DNA from: Haematobia irritans
Taxonomy: Eukaryota > Arthropoda > Insecta > Diptera > Muscidae
Direction of reading: 5' to 3'
Length of the DNA: 64,000 bases
Assembly (NCBI RefSeq): GCF_050003625.1
Contig: NC_134398.1
Location: forward strand, 59,977,641 to 60,041,640
In this document: in pieces, positions 1-9,690 of the stretch
Position numbering within the stretch: the stretch's first letter is position 1
How the letters are laid out: each line of letters starts with the position of its first letter
Position numbers and translations under genes: made by a program
The notes under the pieces: model-generated
What the model was told of the DNA's origin: nothing
Database searches by the model: none
Seen by the model: only the letters and a program-made list of their open reading frames with translations

Positions 1-796
1 AATTCTGCATTTCAAATGTGGGGCAAAATCAGGCAATGAGATTTTTGCCAAACAATAATGCTTCAAAATACTTTAATGACACCACTAACAAAAGGTTAAG
101 TGTGACAAGCAGCAGTGTCAGTACCATGGACTAATGACATCTCTTCATGCGTTTAGAACAATGCAAAAACAAATCAACCCCTACCAGCAATCAATGGAGA
201 ACATTCATAGCAAAACTTCAGCCTAATTGCATTGAAATGGATTTTTTTTGTTCATGATTTTGGTGGAATTGCGGTGGTGGATATGTGTCACATTTGTTTG
301 CCAAAAATAAATGTCACTAATGACTGCCAATGGTTTTATGGCAGATATGTCCCTATTTAGGTTTAAATTATATGATAGACAGTTAAATGATCCGATTTCA
401 TTGCCATCTCCCATTTCAGTCACTTGGCTTATTTATCAATCAAACTAAAATCATTAATCATTTCAAAAATAGTATAAAGTTTCTTGTTGAAAATCAATTA
501 AATGAATTAAATATTCGATGCGCAATGGGGTGACGATAATGATGGCTTTCGAAATTGGGACACGTGGTGTAGTAGTTAATGACTTACAAATAAATTGCCT
601 AAAGCAATATACAATATATGTAGATATTATAAGCTAAACGTGGCTCTAATTATGAGAAATTGATATAAAAGTTTAAAAAAGAATGACACATGTAAGTTCA
701 ATGAAATACTTGAATATAAGCCTTTAACTTAACACGTGTTTTTGTATTAAGAATAAGACGCGTGCAATAAAGTACCTGTTAATTTTGGAAAGTACA
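1..796. other. AT-rich intergenic DNA
   Basis: No gene, transposon end or recognisable repeat was seen here. Open frames are short and of low complexity. The stretch ends at the TA dinucleotide that borders the mariner-like element. Confidence 0.6.
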
Positions 797-798
797 TA

Positions 799-1731
799 AA
801 GGGTGATTCTTTTGAGGTTAGGATTTTCATGCATTAGTATTTGACAGATCACGTGGGATTTCAGACATGGTGTCAAAGAGAAAGATGCTCAGTATGCTTT
901 GACATTTCATCATGAATAGACTTACTAACGAGCCACAACGTCGAATTTTCAGTGAATGGGCCCTAGAAAAGTTGGCAGAAAATCCGCTTTTTTATCGACA
1001 AATTTTGTTCAGCGATGAGGCTCATTTCTGGTTGAATGGCTACGTAAATAAGCAAAATTGCCGCATTTGGAGTGAAGAGCAACCAGAAGCCGTTCAAGAA
1101 CTGCCCATGCATCCCGAAAAATGCACTGTTTGGTGTGGTTTGTACGCTGGTGGAATCATTGGACCGTATTTTTTCAAAGATGCTGTTGGACGCAACGTTA
1201 CGGTGAATGGCGATCGCTATCGTTCGATGCTAACAAACTTTTTGTTGCCAAAAATGGAAGAACTGAACTTGGTTGACATGTGGTTTCAACAAGATGGCGC
1301 TACATGCCACACAGCTCGCGATTCTATGGCCATTTTGAGGGAAAACTTCGGAGAACAATTCATCTCAAGAAATGGACCGGTAAGTTGGCCACCAAGATCA
1401 TGCGATTTGACGCCTTTAGACTATTTTTTGTGGGGCTACGTCAAGTCTAAAGTCTACAGAAATAAGCCAGCAACTATTCCAGCTTTGGAAGACAACATTT
1501 CCGAAGAAATTCGGGCTATTCCGGCCGAAATGCTCGAAAAAGTTGCCCAAAATTGGACTTTCCGAATGGACCACCTAAGACGCAGCCGCGGTCAACATTT
1601 AAATGAAATTATCTTCAAAAAGTAAATGTCATGGACCAATCTAACGTTTCAAATAAAGAACCGATGAGATTTTGCAAATTTTATGCGTTTTTTTTAAAAA
1701 AAAGTTATCAAGCTCTTAACAAATCACCCTT
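799..1731 (+). mobile_element. mariner-like element, internally deleted
   Basis: A 933-bp Tc1/mariner-superfamily element. The left end reads AAGGGTGATTCTTTTGAGG. The reverse complement of the right end reads AAGGGTGATTTGTTAAGAG, so the inverted repeats agree strongly over the outer 12 bases and weakly beyond. It is bordered by TA at 797-798 and 1732-1733, the target duplication expected of this superfamily. A single transposase frame fills the centre. Such elements are normally about 1.3 kb and their transposases about 340 residues, so roughly 0.3 kb has been lost, apparently from the 5' part. Confidence 0.85.
912..1625 (+). CDS. mariner-like transposase, N-terminally shortened (237 aa)
   Basis: Encodes the DDE catalytic domain of a Tc1/mariner-superfamily transposase, which would cut and rejoin its own element in the nucleus. 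Likely acidic residues are D35 in FSDEAHFW, D128 in WFQQDGATCH and D165 in SCDLTPLDYFLWG. By count there are 36 residues between the second and third. The first residues (MNRLTNE) look like the true start of the family, but they join directly to the linker before the catalytic domain (about residue 9, RRIFSEWALEK). The helix-turn-helix DNA-binding region is therefore missing through an in-frame deletion. The frame is otherwise open to a TAA, and an AATAAA follows near 1651. The copy may make protein but should not bind its own ends. Confidence is high for the family and moderate for the deletion. Confidence 0.85.
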   Translation: MNRLTNEPQRRIFSEWALEKLAENPLFYRQILFSDEAHFWLNGYVNKQNCRIWSEEQPEAVQELPMHPEKCTVWCGLYAGGIIGPYFFKDAVGRNVTVNGDRYRSMLTNFLLPKMEELNLVDMWFQQDGATCHTARDSMAILRENFGEQFISRNGPVSWPPRSCDLTPLDYFLWGYVKSKVYRNKPATIPALEDNISEEIRAIPAEMLEKVAQNWTFRMDHLRRSRGQHLNEIIFKK

Positions 1732-1970
1732 TATAATATTGCGAAATATTGTTTTATTTTCATTAAATATAATGTGTTCTAATCACAACATGCAATAAGG
1801 ATACAAAAAAAGTAATCTTTATGAACAAAAATCATTATGTGAAATTTACCAAACGTCACGCAAAAAAGTTTCACCTCACCAGTTAAAGGTTAGTAAAGAT
1901 TATATTACAATAAAGAAGCAATACCATAACATTTTGTAATAAAAATATGTAAAAATATGTATGTGTGTAT

Positions 1971-2898
1971 CAGCGTTGCCAGAATTGTTTCACCAAAAAC
2001 CGCTAGATTTGCCCAAAAAAATAGCTAAAAAAGCTAAAAAATGCTAAAAAAAAAAATAGCTAGAAAAAAAGCTAAATTGTTTTGTATCAAAAGTCACATT
2101 TTTGATTGAAAATTAACAAACTTAAAGGCCTTATTTCACTTAAAATGTATATTATTTTAATTGTATTCATTTAAATTCTACTCCTGTGAGACTGTAACAA
2201 TATCCTTGTCATATTAGCTCTGTTTGCGTACTCGATACATTTTGATTACTACCACAAATTTTTACTGGAAGTCCTTCGTTTACATTTCCCAGTAAATACC
2301 CATTTTTAACTTGAATCACTTAACTATAAGGACAAAACAACTTCATCGGCTTTTGGACAAGAAAAAAGTTTATATTATAACCAAAATTCGCGTTCGTATT
2401 TGAGGGACATGAAATATTTGGCCTCACGACAATATTTTTTCAGTGTACAAAGCAATTCACATAATAACTTTAGAATATTATAATAACATAAAAGGGATAA
2501 ACGAGTCAAATGCTAATATTCCTAATAATTTACTGACAGTTTATCTAAGATATTTGTATGGTAATAGTAGATTTAAAGTTTACGATAACTTTTATGAATA
2601 TGCGGACAAAATTTACAACAAGGTGTATTTGCTGCAAAAATGCCCGCATAATGGCTGGAACCATTATTAATGTTTCAATTGATCTTTGGAATATGTGGAA
2701 ACCCTTTTTCTGGCAGCAAGGCTTAGATAAAAGCGTCGTTTTATCCGCTGTTTTTGACGAAAATAAAAAGCCAAAAATAGCTAAAAGGGTCATAAAAAAA
2801 AGCCAGAAAAAAGCTAAAAGCTAAATGCATTTTTTCTCCGCTAAACGACTTCAAAAAATGCCAAATCTAGCGGGAAAATAGCTAAATTGGCAACGCTG
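1971..2898. mobile_element. non-autonomous hAT-like transposon with 8-bp target duplication
   Basis: Both ends begin CAGCGTTGCCA and share a second inverted block, CCGCTAGATTTG, about 20 bases further in. The element is flanked by a perfect 8-bp direct repeat GTGTGTAT at 1963-1970 and 2899-2906, the duplication size of hAT (and P) elements. Both subterminal regions are strings of GCTAAAAAA-like motifs in opposite orientation. No transposase is recognisable; small frames at 2443-2670 and 2558-2824 match nothing I know. The flanking GT run makes a chance GTGTGTAT match somewhat easier, but the position next to both inverted repeats is exact. Confidence 0.8.
2284..2443 (-). repeat. Fragment of MITE family U nested in the hAT-like element
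   Basis: The sequence ends CTCACGACAATATTTTTTCAG and shares its body with copies at 3556-3786 and 11818-12457 (tracts such as CTATAAGGACAA and CTTTTGGACAAG). The left side is truncated. Its presence inside the hAT-like element implies a later insertion. Confidence 0.6.
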
Positions 2899-2955
2899 GT
2901 GTGTATGTTATCTTGTTTTCCAATATTCGAATAAAGTTTTTTGTTTTTTTTTTTT

Positions 2956-3137
2956 TTTAATATGCCAAAAAAGTAGTGAAAATGTTCTGTTTGGATCCGG
3001 AAGGGATATAAATATTTTTTTTATTATCAATTATGATTTTTAATGTATTCTAACGCTTCGCGATATTTAAAACAACGATATTTTCGAGAATGGATTTAGC
3101 ATTTTTTAAATATTTTTGTTTTACCATTTTATTAATT
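2956..3137 (-). repeat. Truncated copy of MITE family Y
   Basis: Carries the family-Y blocks AAAAAGTAGTGAAAAT, TTTGGATCCGGAAG and TTTTTAATGTATTCTAACGC. The central portion is deleted and the distal end is cut by the family-X copy that follows. Confidence 0.6.
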
Positions 3138-3555
3138 CTATTTCACTAAAGATAATTTAATTTTATTCTAGTTTATGGAATTATTATGTTTGGAGAAAGT
3201 TTCCTGTATTCTAATAATTTTTTGCGTACGTTAGTTAAATGAACTAAAAAACGGGAAAAATTATACAAAAATGAAGCATATACATATTAAGTAAATTCGT
3301 CCATCTTGAACTTCGTATGACACTTAAGACATTCTTGCAAGTTAGGACTACACATTTTTTCTTCAAAACTACAAAATTTTCTTTAACAAGTGAAAATAAT
3401 TAATTATGCCTAATAAAATTTCTTGAATTTGTCGAAAAACATTTACATATTTATGTGATATCAGCGTGATATAATACTGTTTTGTTAAAATTTCTAAAAT
3501 TAAGCTAAATTTTCTAAAATTAACCAAAATTTCTCTTCCTGGTGGGTTCACTGTT
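3138..3555 (-). repeat. Truncated copy of MITE family X
   Basis: Homologous to the full X copies at 14543-15055 and 63258-63774. It opens with TATTTCACTAAAG, includes the block ATGGAATTATTATGTTTGG, and closes with CTGGTGGGTTCACTG. The terminal inverted repeat at the left is missing. Confidence 0.65.
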
Positions 3556-3786
3556 TGTCAAGTTGACCTTAGCCCAAACATTTTTTCTTACATGTTATGA
3601 TACCTATTTTTAAGTAAAACCACTTAATTATAAGGACAATACGACTTCAATGAAAAGTTTATCGACTTTTGGACAAGGAAAAAAACTTTATATTAGAGAA
3701 ATGCGTCTTCTGTGCTAAGCAAAATTTGCTTTTATATTTTAAAGACATGAAATCTTTGACCTCACGACAATATTTTTTTCAGTGTA
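3556..3786 (-). repeat. Fragment of MITE family U
   Basis: Matches the reverse complement of part of the copy at 11818-12457, including GTCAAGTTGACCTTAGCCC, and ends CTCACGACAATATTTTTTTCAG followed by TG. It lies immediately against the X fragment. Confidence 0.6.
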
Positions 3787-3925
3787 AGTGAAATGTGAAC
3801 TAAAGCAGAGGAAAATGTTCGTACGATTCCCAAAAATAGTAGGAATTAACTAGTGTATGGTTACAAAGGTTATGATTATATCATTAATTTTTTTTTTGCT
3901 ATGAGAGGATGTAATTGGGTAAATT
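3787..3925 (+). repeat. Fragment of dispersed repeat V
   Basis: Shares TGTTCGTACGATTCCCAAAA and GAACTA-type motifs with 37195-37390 and 59262-59480. The family is undetermined; no ends can be defined. Confidence 0.5.
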
Positions 3926-3937
3926 GAGTTCACCCAA

Positions 3938-4176
3938 GCCACCGTGGTGGAATGGTTTCCGTCTTCGACCTAACACCAAAAAAAGGTGGATTATCTCACC
4001 TCAGTAATGTTGGTGACATTACTGAGTGTTTCAAAGCTTCTCTAAGTGGTTTCACTGCCATGTGGAACGCCGTTCGGACTCGGCTATAAAAAGTAGGTCC
4101 CTTGTCATTGAGCTTAACATGGACTGAATAGTCTAAGTGGGCCTGATACATCAGGCTGCCACCTAACCTAACCTAT
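3938..4176 (+). mobile_element. tRNA-headed SINE copy with 13-bp target duplication
   Basis: Starts with a tRNA-like A-box region (GCCACCGTGGTGGAATGG). It continues through CTTCGACCTAACACC and the SINE body (GGAACGCCGTTCGGACTCGG, CATTGAGCTTAACATGG) and ends in CCTAACCTAACCTA. It is flanked by near-identical 13-mers, TGAGTTCACCCAA (3925-3937) and TGAGTACACCCAA (4179-4191), the expected mark of LINE-driven insertion. Compared with the copy near 26240, about 45 bases spanning the anticodon and B-box region are missing. An internal stretch near GAATCGGGCAGCACTC is missing as well. Confidence 0.8.
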
Positions 4177-4191
4177 CCTGAGTACACCCAA

Positions 4192-5300
4192 AAAAATTTA
4201 CTTCGATCCAAAGATTTTGACCTTCCCTTAAAGATTTTGGCATTGATTTCGATCCAAAGATGTGGCTTCAAAGCATCATGAAGATCCCAAAAATGGAATA
4301 TAAATTAGTTCAATTTTCGAATGAGATAGTTCATTTTTCCCAAAAAACAGTTACCTTTTTTTGTGTATGCAACAAAAATAAAAAAATGTTTTCTTTGTAA
4401 GTTCACACAAAAAATTTAATCTATATTGTTCAAATTAAAATAATAACTAAATTCCAAGAAATTATTTTTAGACGAACAAGAGTTTTAACCCCTACTTAAA
4501 TATCTTTCTTCTTTTGAGTTAATCCTTTTTTTCTGTTTTGTTGCGAAAACTCCTGGCGAAATATTATTCCCACCATTGCAATAAATTGATAACAAATTGC
4601 TCTAAATGAATTTTTATATTTATGAGAAAACAATTTGGAAAGGCAGCCATAACTTGTATTGTATGACAACATTCTGGATAATAAATTCCAATGCAATCCA
4701 TAGAAAATTTCTGTTTTCATAATTTTCACAGCAGTTCCCTAATTAGCGTGCAATTTTTTTGCAATCGTAGTTTATCTGGCAAAATTATGATAAAAAGGCA
4801 AATATTGAAACTCCATTAAAGGGGAAATGCACAATAAATATAGGTAGGTACGTAATCGTGTATGTGTGTGTGTGTGTCAGAAGGATTCTCAAAGGGGTAA
4901 TTTTTTCTTTCCGTTTTTTCGCAATTAATGAGGATTCACTAAATAGGCGAAGCTCTATAAATCACAAAATTTATGACAACAAATACTAAAGGATCATAAA
5001 GGATTGTTTGTGGTTATTTGCTTTAATGTGCAAAAACATGCAATTAAACAGAGATTACACGGGCGAATAACAAAAGACATTAAGAGTAATAACATGGGCG
5101 AAAATATGAAAAACAAAAAAATATTTTCGCACATCAACTAATTTGTTCACAACATAAATTATATTAAAACTCAGATAAGGTAAAGAAGAATTCCTTTAGG
5201 ATGAACTTTGAAAGACATATAGGTCGCTTTAAATTAAAAACGAGAACATAAAACAAGGAAATAGGACCGACCGAGTGTGCATACACCATCACACCCAAAA
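4192..5300. other. Intergenic DNA with a short TG microsatellite
   Basis: AT-rich sequence with a (TG)n run at about 4863-4877. No gene was found. The frame on the minus strand at 4496-4729 has no recognisable domain and is probably chance. Confidence 0.5.
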
Positions 5301-5544
5301 CAATTATATACGGCCGTAAGTTCGGCCAGGCCGAAGCTTATGTACCCTCCATCATGGATTGCGTAGAAACTTCTTCTAAACACTGCCATCCACAATCGAA
5401 TTACTTAAGTTGCGGTAACGCTTGCCGATGGCAAGGTATCTTAAAACCTCCTAACACCATCTTCTAAATTGTATGTAAGTCCATACGTGGTATATATTAA
5501 ATCAAAAAATATCGATCCAATACGTATATAATTCAGTTTGACAA

Positions 5545-5905
5545 AGTAGACATAAAATTTTGACAAAATTTTCTACAGAAATAAAATTTTAACAAAATTT
5601 TCTATAGAAATAAAATTTTCACAAAATTTTCTATAGAAATAAAAATTTTGACAAAATTTTCTATAGAAAGAAAATTTTGACAAAAATTTCTACAGAAATA
5701 AAATTTTAACAAAATTTTCTATAGAAATAAACTTTTGACAAAATTTTCTATAGAAATAAAATCTTGGTAGATTATTTTTGGCTCGAGTGGCAACCCTGAT
5801 TATGAACCGAATAAAATTTGAACAAAATTTTCTATAGAAATAAAATTTTGACAAAATTTTCTATAGAAATAAAATGTTGACAAAATTTTCAATAGAAATA
5901 AAATT
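5545..5905. repeat. 29-bp tandem subrepeat inside H1
   Basis: About twelve imperfect copies of AAAATTTTGACAAAA followed by TTTTCTATAGAAAT. The run is interrupted around 5765-5815 by a line shared with other copies. The same unit is seen in reverse at 45890-46140 and as a short remnant at 53570. Confidence 0.8.
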
Positions 5906-6073
5906 TGGTAGATTATTTTTGGCTCTAGTGGCAACCATGATTATGAACCGATATGGACCAATTTTGGTATGGTTGTTAGCGACCATATACTAACACCACG
6001 TTCCTAATTTGAACCGGATCGGATGAATTTTGCTCCTCCAAGAGGCTCCGGAGGTCAAATCTGGAGAACGTTT

Positions 6074-6700
6074 TATATGGGGGCTATATATAATTATGGA
6101 CCGATATGGACCAATTCTGGCACGGTTGTTAATGATCATATACTAACACCATGTTCCAAATTACAACCGGATTGGATGAAATTTGCTTCTCTTGGAGACT
6201 TCGCAAGCCAAATCTGGGGATCTGTTTATATGGGGGCTATATATAATTATGAACCGATGTGGACCAATTTTTGCATGGTTGTTAGAGACCATATACCAAC
6301 ATCATGTACCGAATTTCAGCCAGATCGGATGAAACATGCTTCTCTTAGAGGCTCCACAAGCCAAATCTGGGGATCGGTTTATATGGGGGCTATATATAAT
6401 TAAGGACCGATATGGACCAATTTTTGCATGGTTGTTAGAGGCCATATACCAACACCATGTACCAAATTTCAGGCGGATCGGATGAAATTTGCTTCTCTTT
6501 TAGGCTCCGCAAGGCAAATCTGGGGATCGGTTTATATGGGGGCTATATATAATTATGGACCGATGTGGACCAATTTTTGCATGGTTGTTAGAGACCATAT
6601 ACAAACATCATATACCAAATTTCAGCCGGATCGGATGAAATATGCTTCCGTTAGAGGCTCCACAAGCCAAATCTGGGGTCTTAGAGCAATATTTTTCGAT
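6074..6700 (+). repeat. 153-bp tandem array in H1
   Basis: The anchor TATATGGGGGCTATATA starts at 6074, 6227, 6380 and 6533, giving an exact 153-bp period. Because 153 is 51 codons, stop-free frames run through it (6023-6403 and 6428-6718); these are a product of the repeat and not genes. Confidence 0.9.
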
Positions 6701-6756
6701 GTGTTACAAACGGAATGACAAAGTTAATATACCCCCATCCTATGATGGAGGGTATA

Positions 6757-7274
6757 TAAAGTGACCCCAGCGTGGAAGAAAATGTAGGTTTATTTTAGAA
6801 AATTTTAACTAAAATAGTTTTCTAATTGCAACATGTTACAAATAAGTTAATACTTTTTGTGAAATTGAAGAACATTTTTTAAAAATAATTAATTTTTTTC
6901 TGTTGTTTAAGAAAATTTCATATGTTGGAAGAAAAAATTGGATTTAAGATATGTTAAAATGTCTTTAGCGCTGTACGAAGTTCGAGACAGGTACAATTTT
7001 AGTAAAATTTACTCACTTGAGAGACTTATGAACTCAATTTAAGCAAACTTCTGCCATTTTAGGAAAATATGAACTATTTTATTTTTTAGTAAAATTGTGC
7101 ACTATATTTTTATACAACTTTTTTATTATTTTTAGTTCACGTCATTAAAGTTAGCAAAAAATTATTCAAATAAGGAACATTTACTCATATTGTGCAAAAT
7201 TTAACTAAAATCAACTAATCTTCATGAACTAAAATAAAGTTCAGTTGGCATTAGAGCCCCTTTTTTCTGGGTGC
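6757..7274 (+). mobile_element. MITE family X variant, first copy
   Basis: About 85-90% similar by eye to the copy at 7427-7940 over its whole length. The left terminal repeat is eroded (only GTGACCCCAGCGTGGAAG remains), and the right end is TTTTTTCTGGGTG. It abuts the 3' end of H1. Confidence 0.7.
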
Positions 7275-7426
7275 ATGGACCGTATTCCATAAATTCTTCT
7301 CCACAAATCGCAACGCAGCCTCAAACTGTTCAAGTTTGCTTTGTAGATTGAAAAAGTTTATTAAATTCGAATTTCACACAAATTAGTTGAGAATTTCCTA
7401 TTTTTTAATTCTACTACACCCAAAAA

Positions 7427-7940
7427 AAGTGAACCCGCCGTGGAAGAAAATGTAGGTTTATTTTAGAAAATTTTAATGAAAATAGTTTTCCAATTGCAAC
7501 ATGTTATAAATAAATTAATACTTTTTGTCAAACTGAAGAATTTTTTTTTTAAATAATTAATTTTTTTCTGTTGTTTAAGAAAATTTCATATGTCTAAAGA
7601 AAAAATTGGATTTAAAAATTGTTAAAATGTCTTTAGCGCTGTACGAAGTTCAAGATAGGTACAATTTTAGTAAAATTTACTCATTTGAGAGACTTATGAA
7701 CTCAATATAAGCAAACTTCTGCCATTTTAGGAAAATATAAACTATTTTATTTTGTAGTAAAATTGTGCACTATATTTGTATACAACTTTTTTCTTATTTT
7801 TAGTTTACGTCATTAAAGTTAGCAAAAAATTATTCAAATAAGGAACATTTACTCCTATTGTGCAAAATTTAACTAAAATCAACTAATCTTCATGAACTAA
7901 AATAAAGTTCAGTTGGCATTAGAGCCCCTTTTTCTGTGTG
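7427..7940 (+). mobile_element. MITE family X variant, second copy, TA flanked
   Basis: The left end is CACCCAAAAAAAGTGAAC and the right end is CTTTTTCTGTGTG. TA flanks both sides (7425-7426 and 7941-7942), as in Tc1/mariner-derived MITEs. The body is related to the X copies at 14543 and 63258. The 150 bases between the two X variants are not repeated. Confidence 0.75.
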
Positions 7941-7942
7941 TA

Positions 7943-8410
7943 AATATGTTTCAATCTTCTATATGTACACTTTTTACTACATTTATTAATAACAAAAAAT
8001 CGTTAAGAAAAGAGCAAAAATCGACCATGTCCAATAAATTTTCTTAAATTTGGGGAAAACTTATGTATTTATTTGTGTAATACAGTTTAGTTCAAAAATT
8101 TATCTACATTAACCTTAATTATTTTTTCCTTGTCTTGTTAAACATCACAAATAATATGCAATAGAAACAATATGGAGATTGAGGGTTAAATAGATTAAAT
8201 GGACCTATTAGACTGACATTTGTGTGGCTGCTGAAATGTTATTAATCCGAATTTCAGGTGGAATGGATGAAAAACAAGCCTTCATGATGTTTAAAAATCC
8301 AATATTATAACAACTAAATACTAATTACATTCATTTCGGTTCGAAATGTATTGCCTTATTCAGCAAAAAAGTATAGTTCAAGGCTTTAGCTTGGTTTAGG
8401 ATATTTTGTA
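7943..8410. other. Intergenic DNA
   Basis: AT-rich sequence with a short X-like relic near 8025-8110 (AATAAATTTTCTTAAATTTG). Nothing else is identified. Confidence 0.5.
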
Positions 8411-9427
8411 TACCCAATAAACACAAACGTTTGAAAAATACTAAAATGCAATAATTTTTCAAACATTTTTTCAAAGGATTAGGGTAATATTCAAGTTGAG
8501 AAATTGTTGAGAAAATCGCGTTCTCAACAAAAAACAGACATTACCCTCAACAGTAAAATTCAACACAATAGCAATAATCTCTCAATTGTAATCCTCAAAT
8601 TGAAATGCATTGCTACTCAATAATTTCTCAAACAGTTTTCAATGTGAGACAAATTAAAAATTAATATTGCTGCGAATATTTTCTAACCACAATTTGCATG
8701 AAAGTCAATCCCAGTTCTTACTGAAAGTCAATACTAAATTTCTAGTGATTTTGTACATTTTATTAATTTTTTTCGTTAAAAATATAATAATATTAAAAAT
8801 AACATTAATAATATATAAAAATAATAATATCAAAACATAATTATCTTATTAAAGGTATTAATAACTAAAACTATCAATACAACTTTAAATAACTTAAACA
8901 TTTTTCATGTATAATTTCCCCCATAATGTTGGTGTCACATAACTATTAATTAATTAATTATTAATTAATATGCTGACAATTTCAAATAATTACTATCGAG
9001 GAACTTGCTGGCGTGCGTGTTAGAATAGATTCCATCAAGAGGAATTCACAAAATATCAAACTGATGACGGAATGTAAATTGATGTAATGCACATTTTCAT
9101 CCAGAAGTTCTTCACGCAAAAAAATAATTCTTTCCTCCCAAACGAAATTTTAGACAAACAAAGTTCGTTTCTCATTTGATTTTCGTTGAAAGGAAGTGTA
9201 TTTGGAACAAAAGCATATACTTTTTGTGATAAACGTTTATTCTTTTCCAGGATGTAAAAACAATTTCATAAAGACTAACTCAAAAAAATTTTTTTCTAGC
9301 TAATTGCATTTTTCCTCACATCTTTCTCACTTCCACGAAGTTTTTTAGTTCTTATCACCTTTTTCTCTAATACAAACAATGTAATAGAAATTATACGATT
9401 TTATACATTTAAAATTTTTTTTTTACC

Positions 9428-9503
9428 TTTCGCCTGGACGGAGAATCGAACCGCGGACCATGCAATTTGTAAGCCAACACACTATCCACTGAGCTATGTA
9501 GCC
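9428..9503 (-). ncRNA. tRNA-like module 1 (inside element W)
   Basis: On the minus strand it reads GCTACATAGCTCAGTGG, resembling a Pol III A box, and later CGCGGTTCGATTCTCCG, resembling a B box plus T arm, at tRNA-like spacing. The lack of a clean acceptor stem and its dispersal in other repeats (32563-32640, 35400-35465) argue that this is a repeat-borne tRNA relic and not a functional tRNA gene. Confidence 0.6.
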
Positions 9504-9615
9504 GTTATTGTCATCAATAGACAATTACCCATATAAGTTATATTTATATAGCATAGCTTGCGGCGCCCACGAGCCGATTAAACAAAGTTTATTTCACAGA
9601 AAAATACATTTAGTT

Positions 9616-9690
9616 GGGCACCATGGAGCAGTGGTTGCTACGTCTGACTTGCATGCCAAGGGTCGTGGGTTCGATCCCTGCCTCGACCAA
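9616..9690 (+). ncRNA. tRNA-like module 2 (inside element W)
   Basis: Reads GGGCACCATGGAGCAGTGG (A-box-like), CTTGCATGCC (anticodon-loop-like) and GTGGGTTCGATCCCTGCC (B-box-like), followed by a T-rich tract at 9690-9720 that could stop Pol III. It resembles the head of the SINE at 3938 and 26240. A decayed copy in reverse is at 32418-32455. It is a repeat component rather than a tRNA gene. Confidence 0.6.

Larger units (their letters stand above)
5308..6762 (+). mobile_element. Helentron/mini-me-like element, subfamily 1 (copy H1)
   Basis: The left part reads ACGGCCGTAAGTTCGGCC then TACCCTCCATCATGG. The right end reads CCATCCTATGATGGAGGGTA and TATAAA, so a subterminal inverted repeat (TACCCTCCATCAT / ATGATGGAGGGTA) brackets the element. 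Between lie a 29-bp subrepeat array (5545-5905) and a 153-bp tandem array (6074-6700). This is the layout of non-autonomous helentron-like elements of flies. The same family recurs at 53322-54350. It contains no transposase or helicase. Confidence 0.65.

Noticed and set aside
2443..2824. Overlapping small frames as hAT transposase
   Set aside because: No hAT motif (RW or dimerisation region) is visible and the frames are short and include repeat arms.
3938..4176. Telomeric TTAGG array
   Set aside because: Only two to three units occur, at the 3' tail of a SINE with its own target duplication.
6023..6718. Two plus-strand frames of 126 and 96 residues (also 18323-18976 and 53726-54356)
   Set aside because: They read through 153-bp tandem arrays whose unit is a multiple of three; the residues simply repeat every 51 positions.
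9428..9690. Functional tRNA genes
   Set aside because: A- and B-box-like sequences are present, but stems are imperfect and the modules sit in repeats that recur elsewhere in decayed form.
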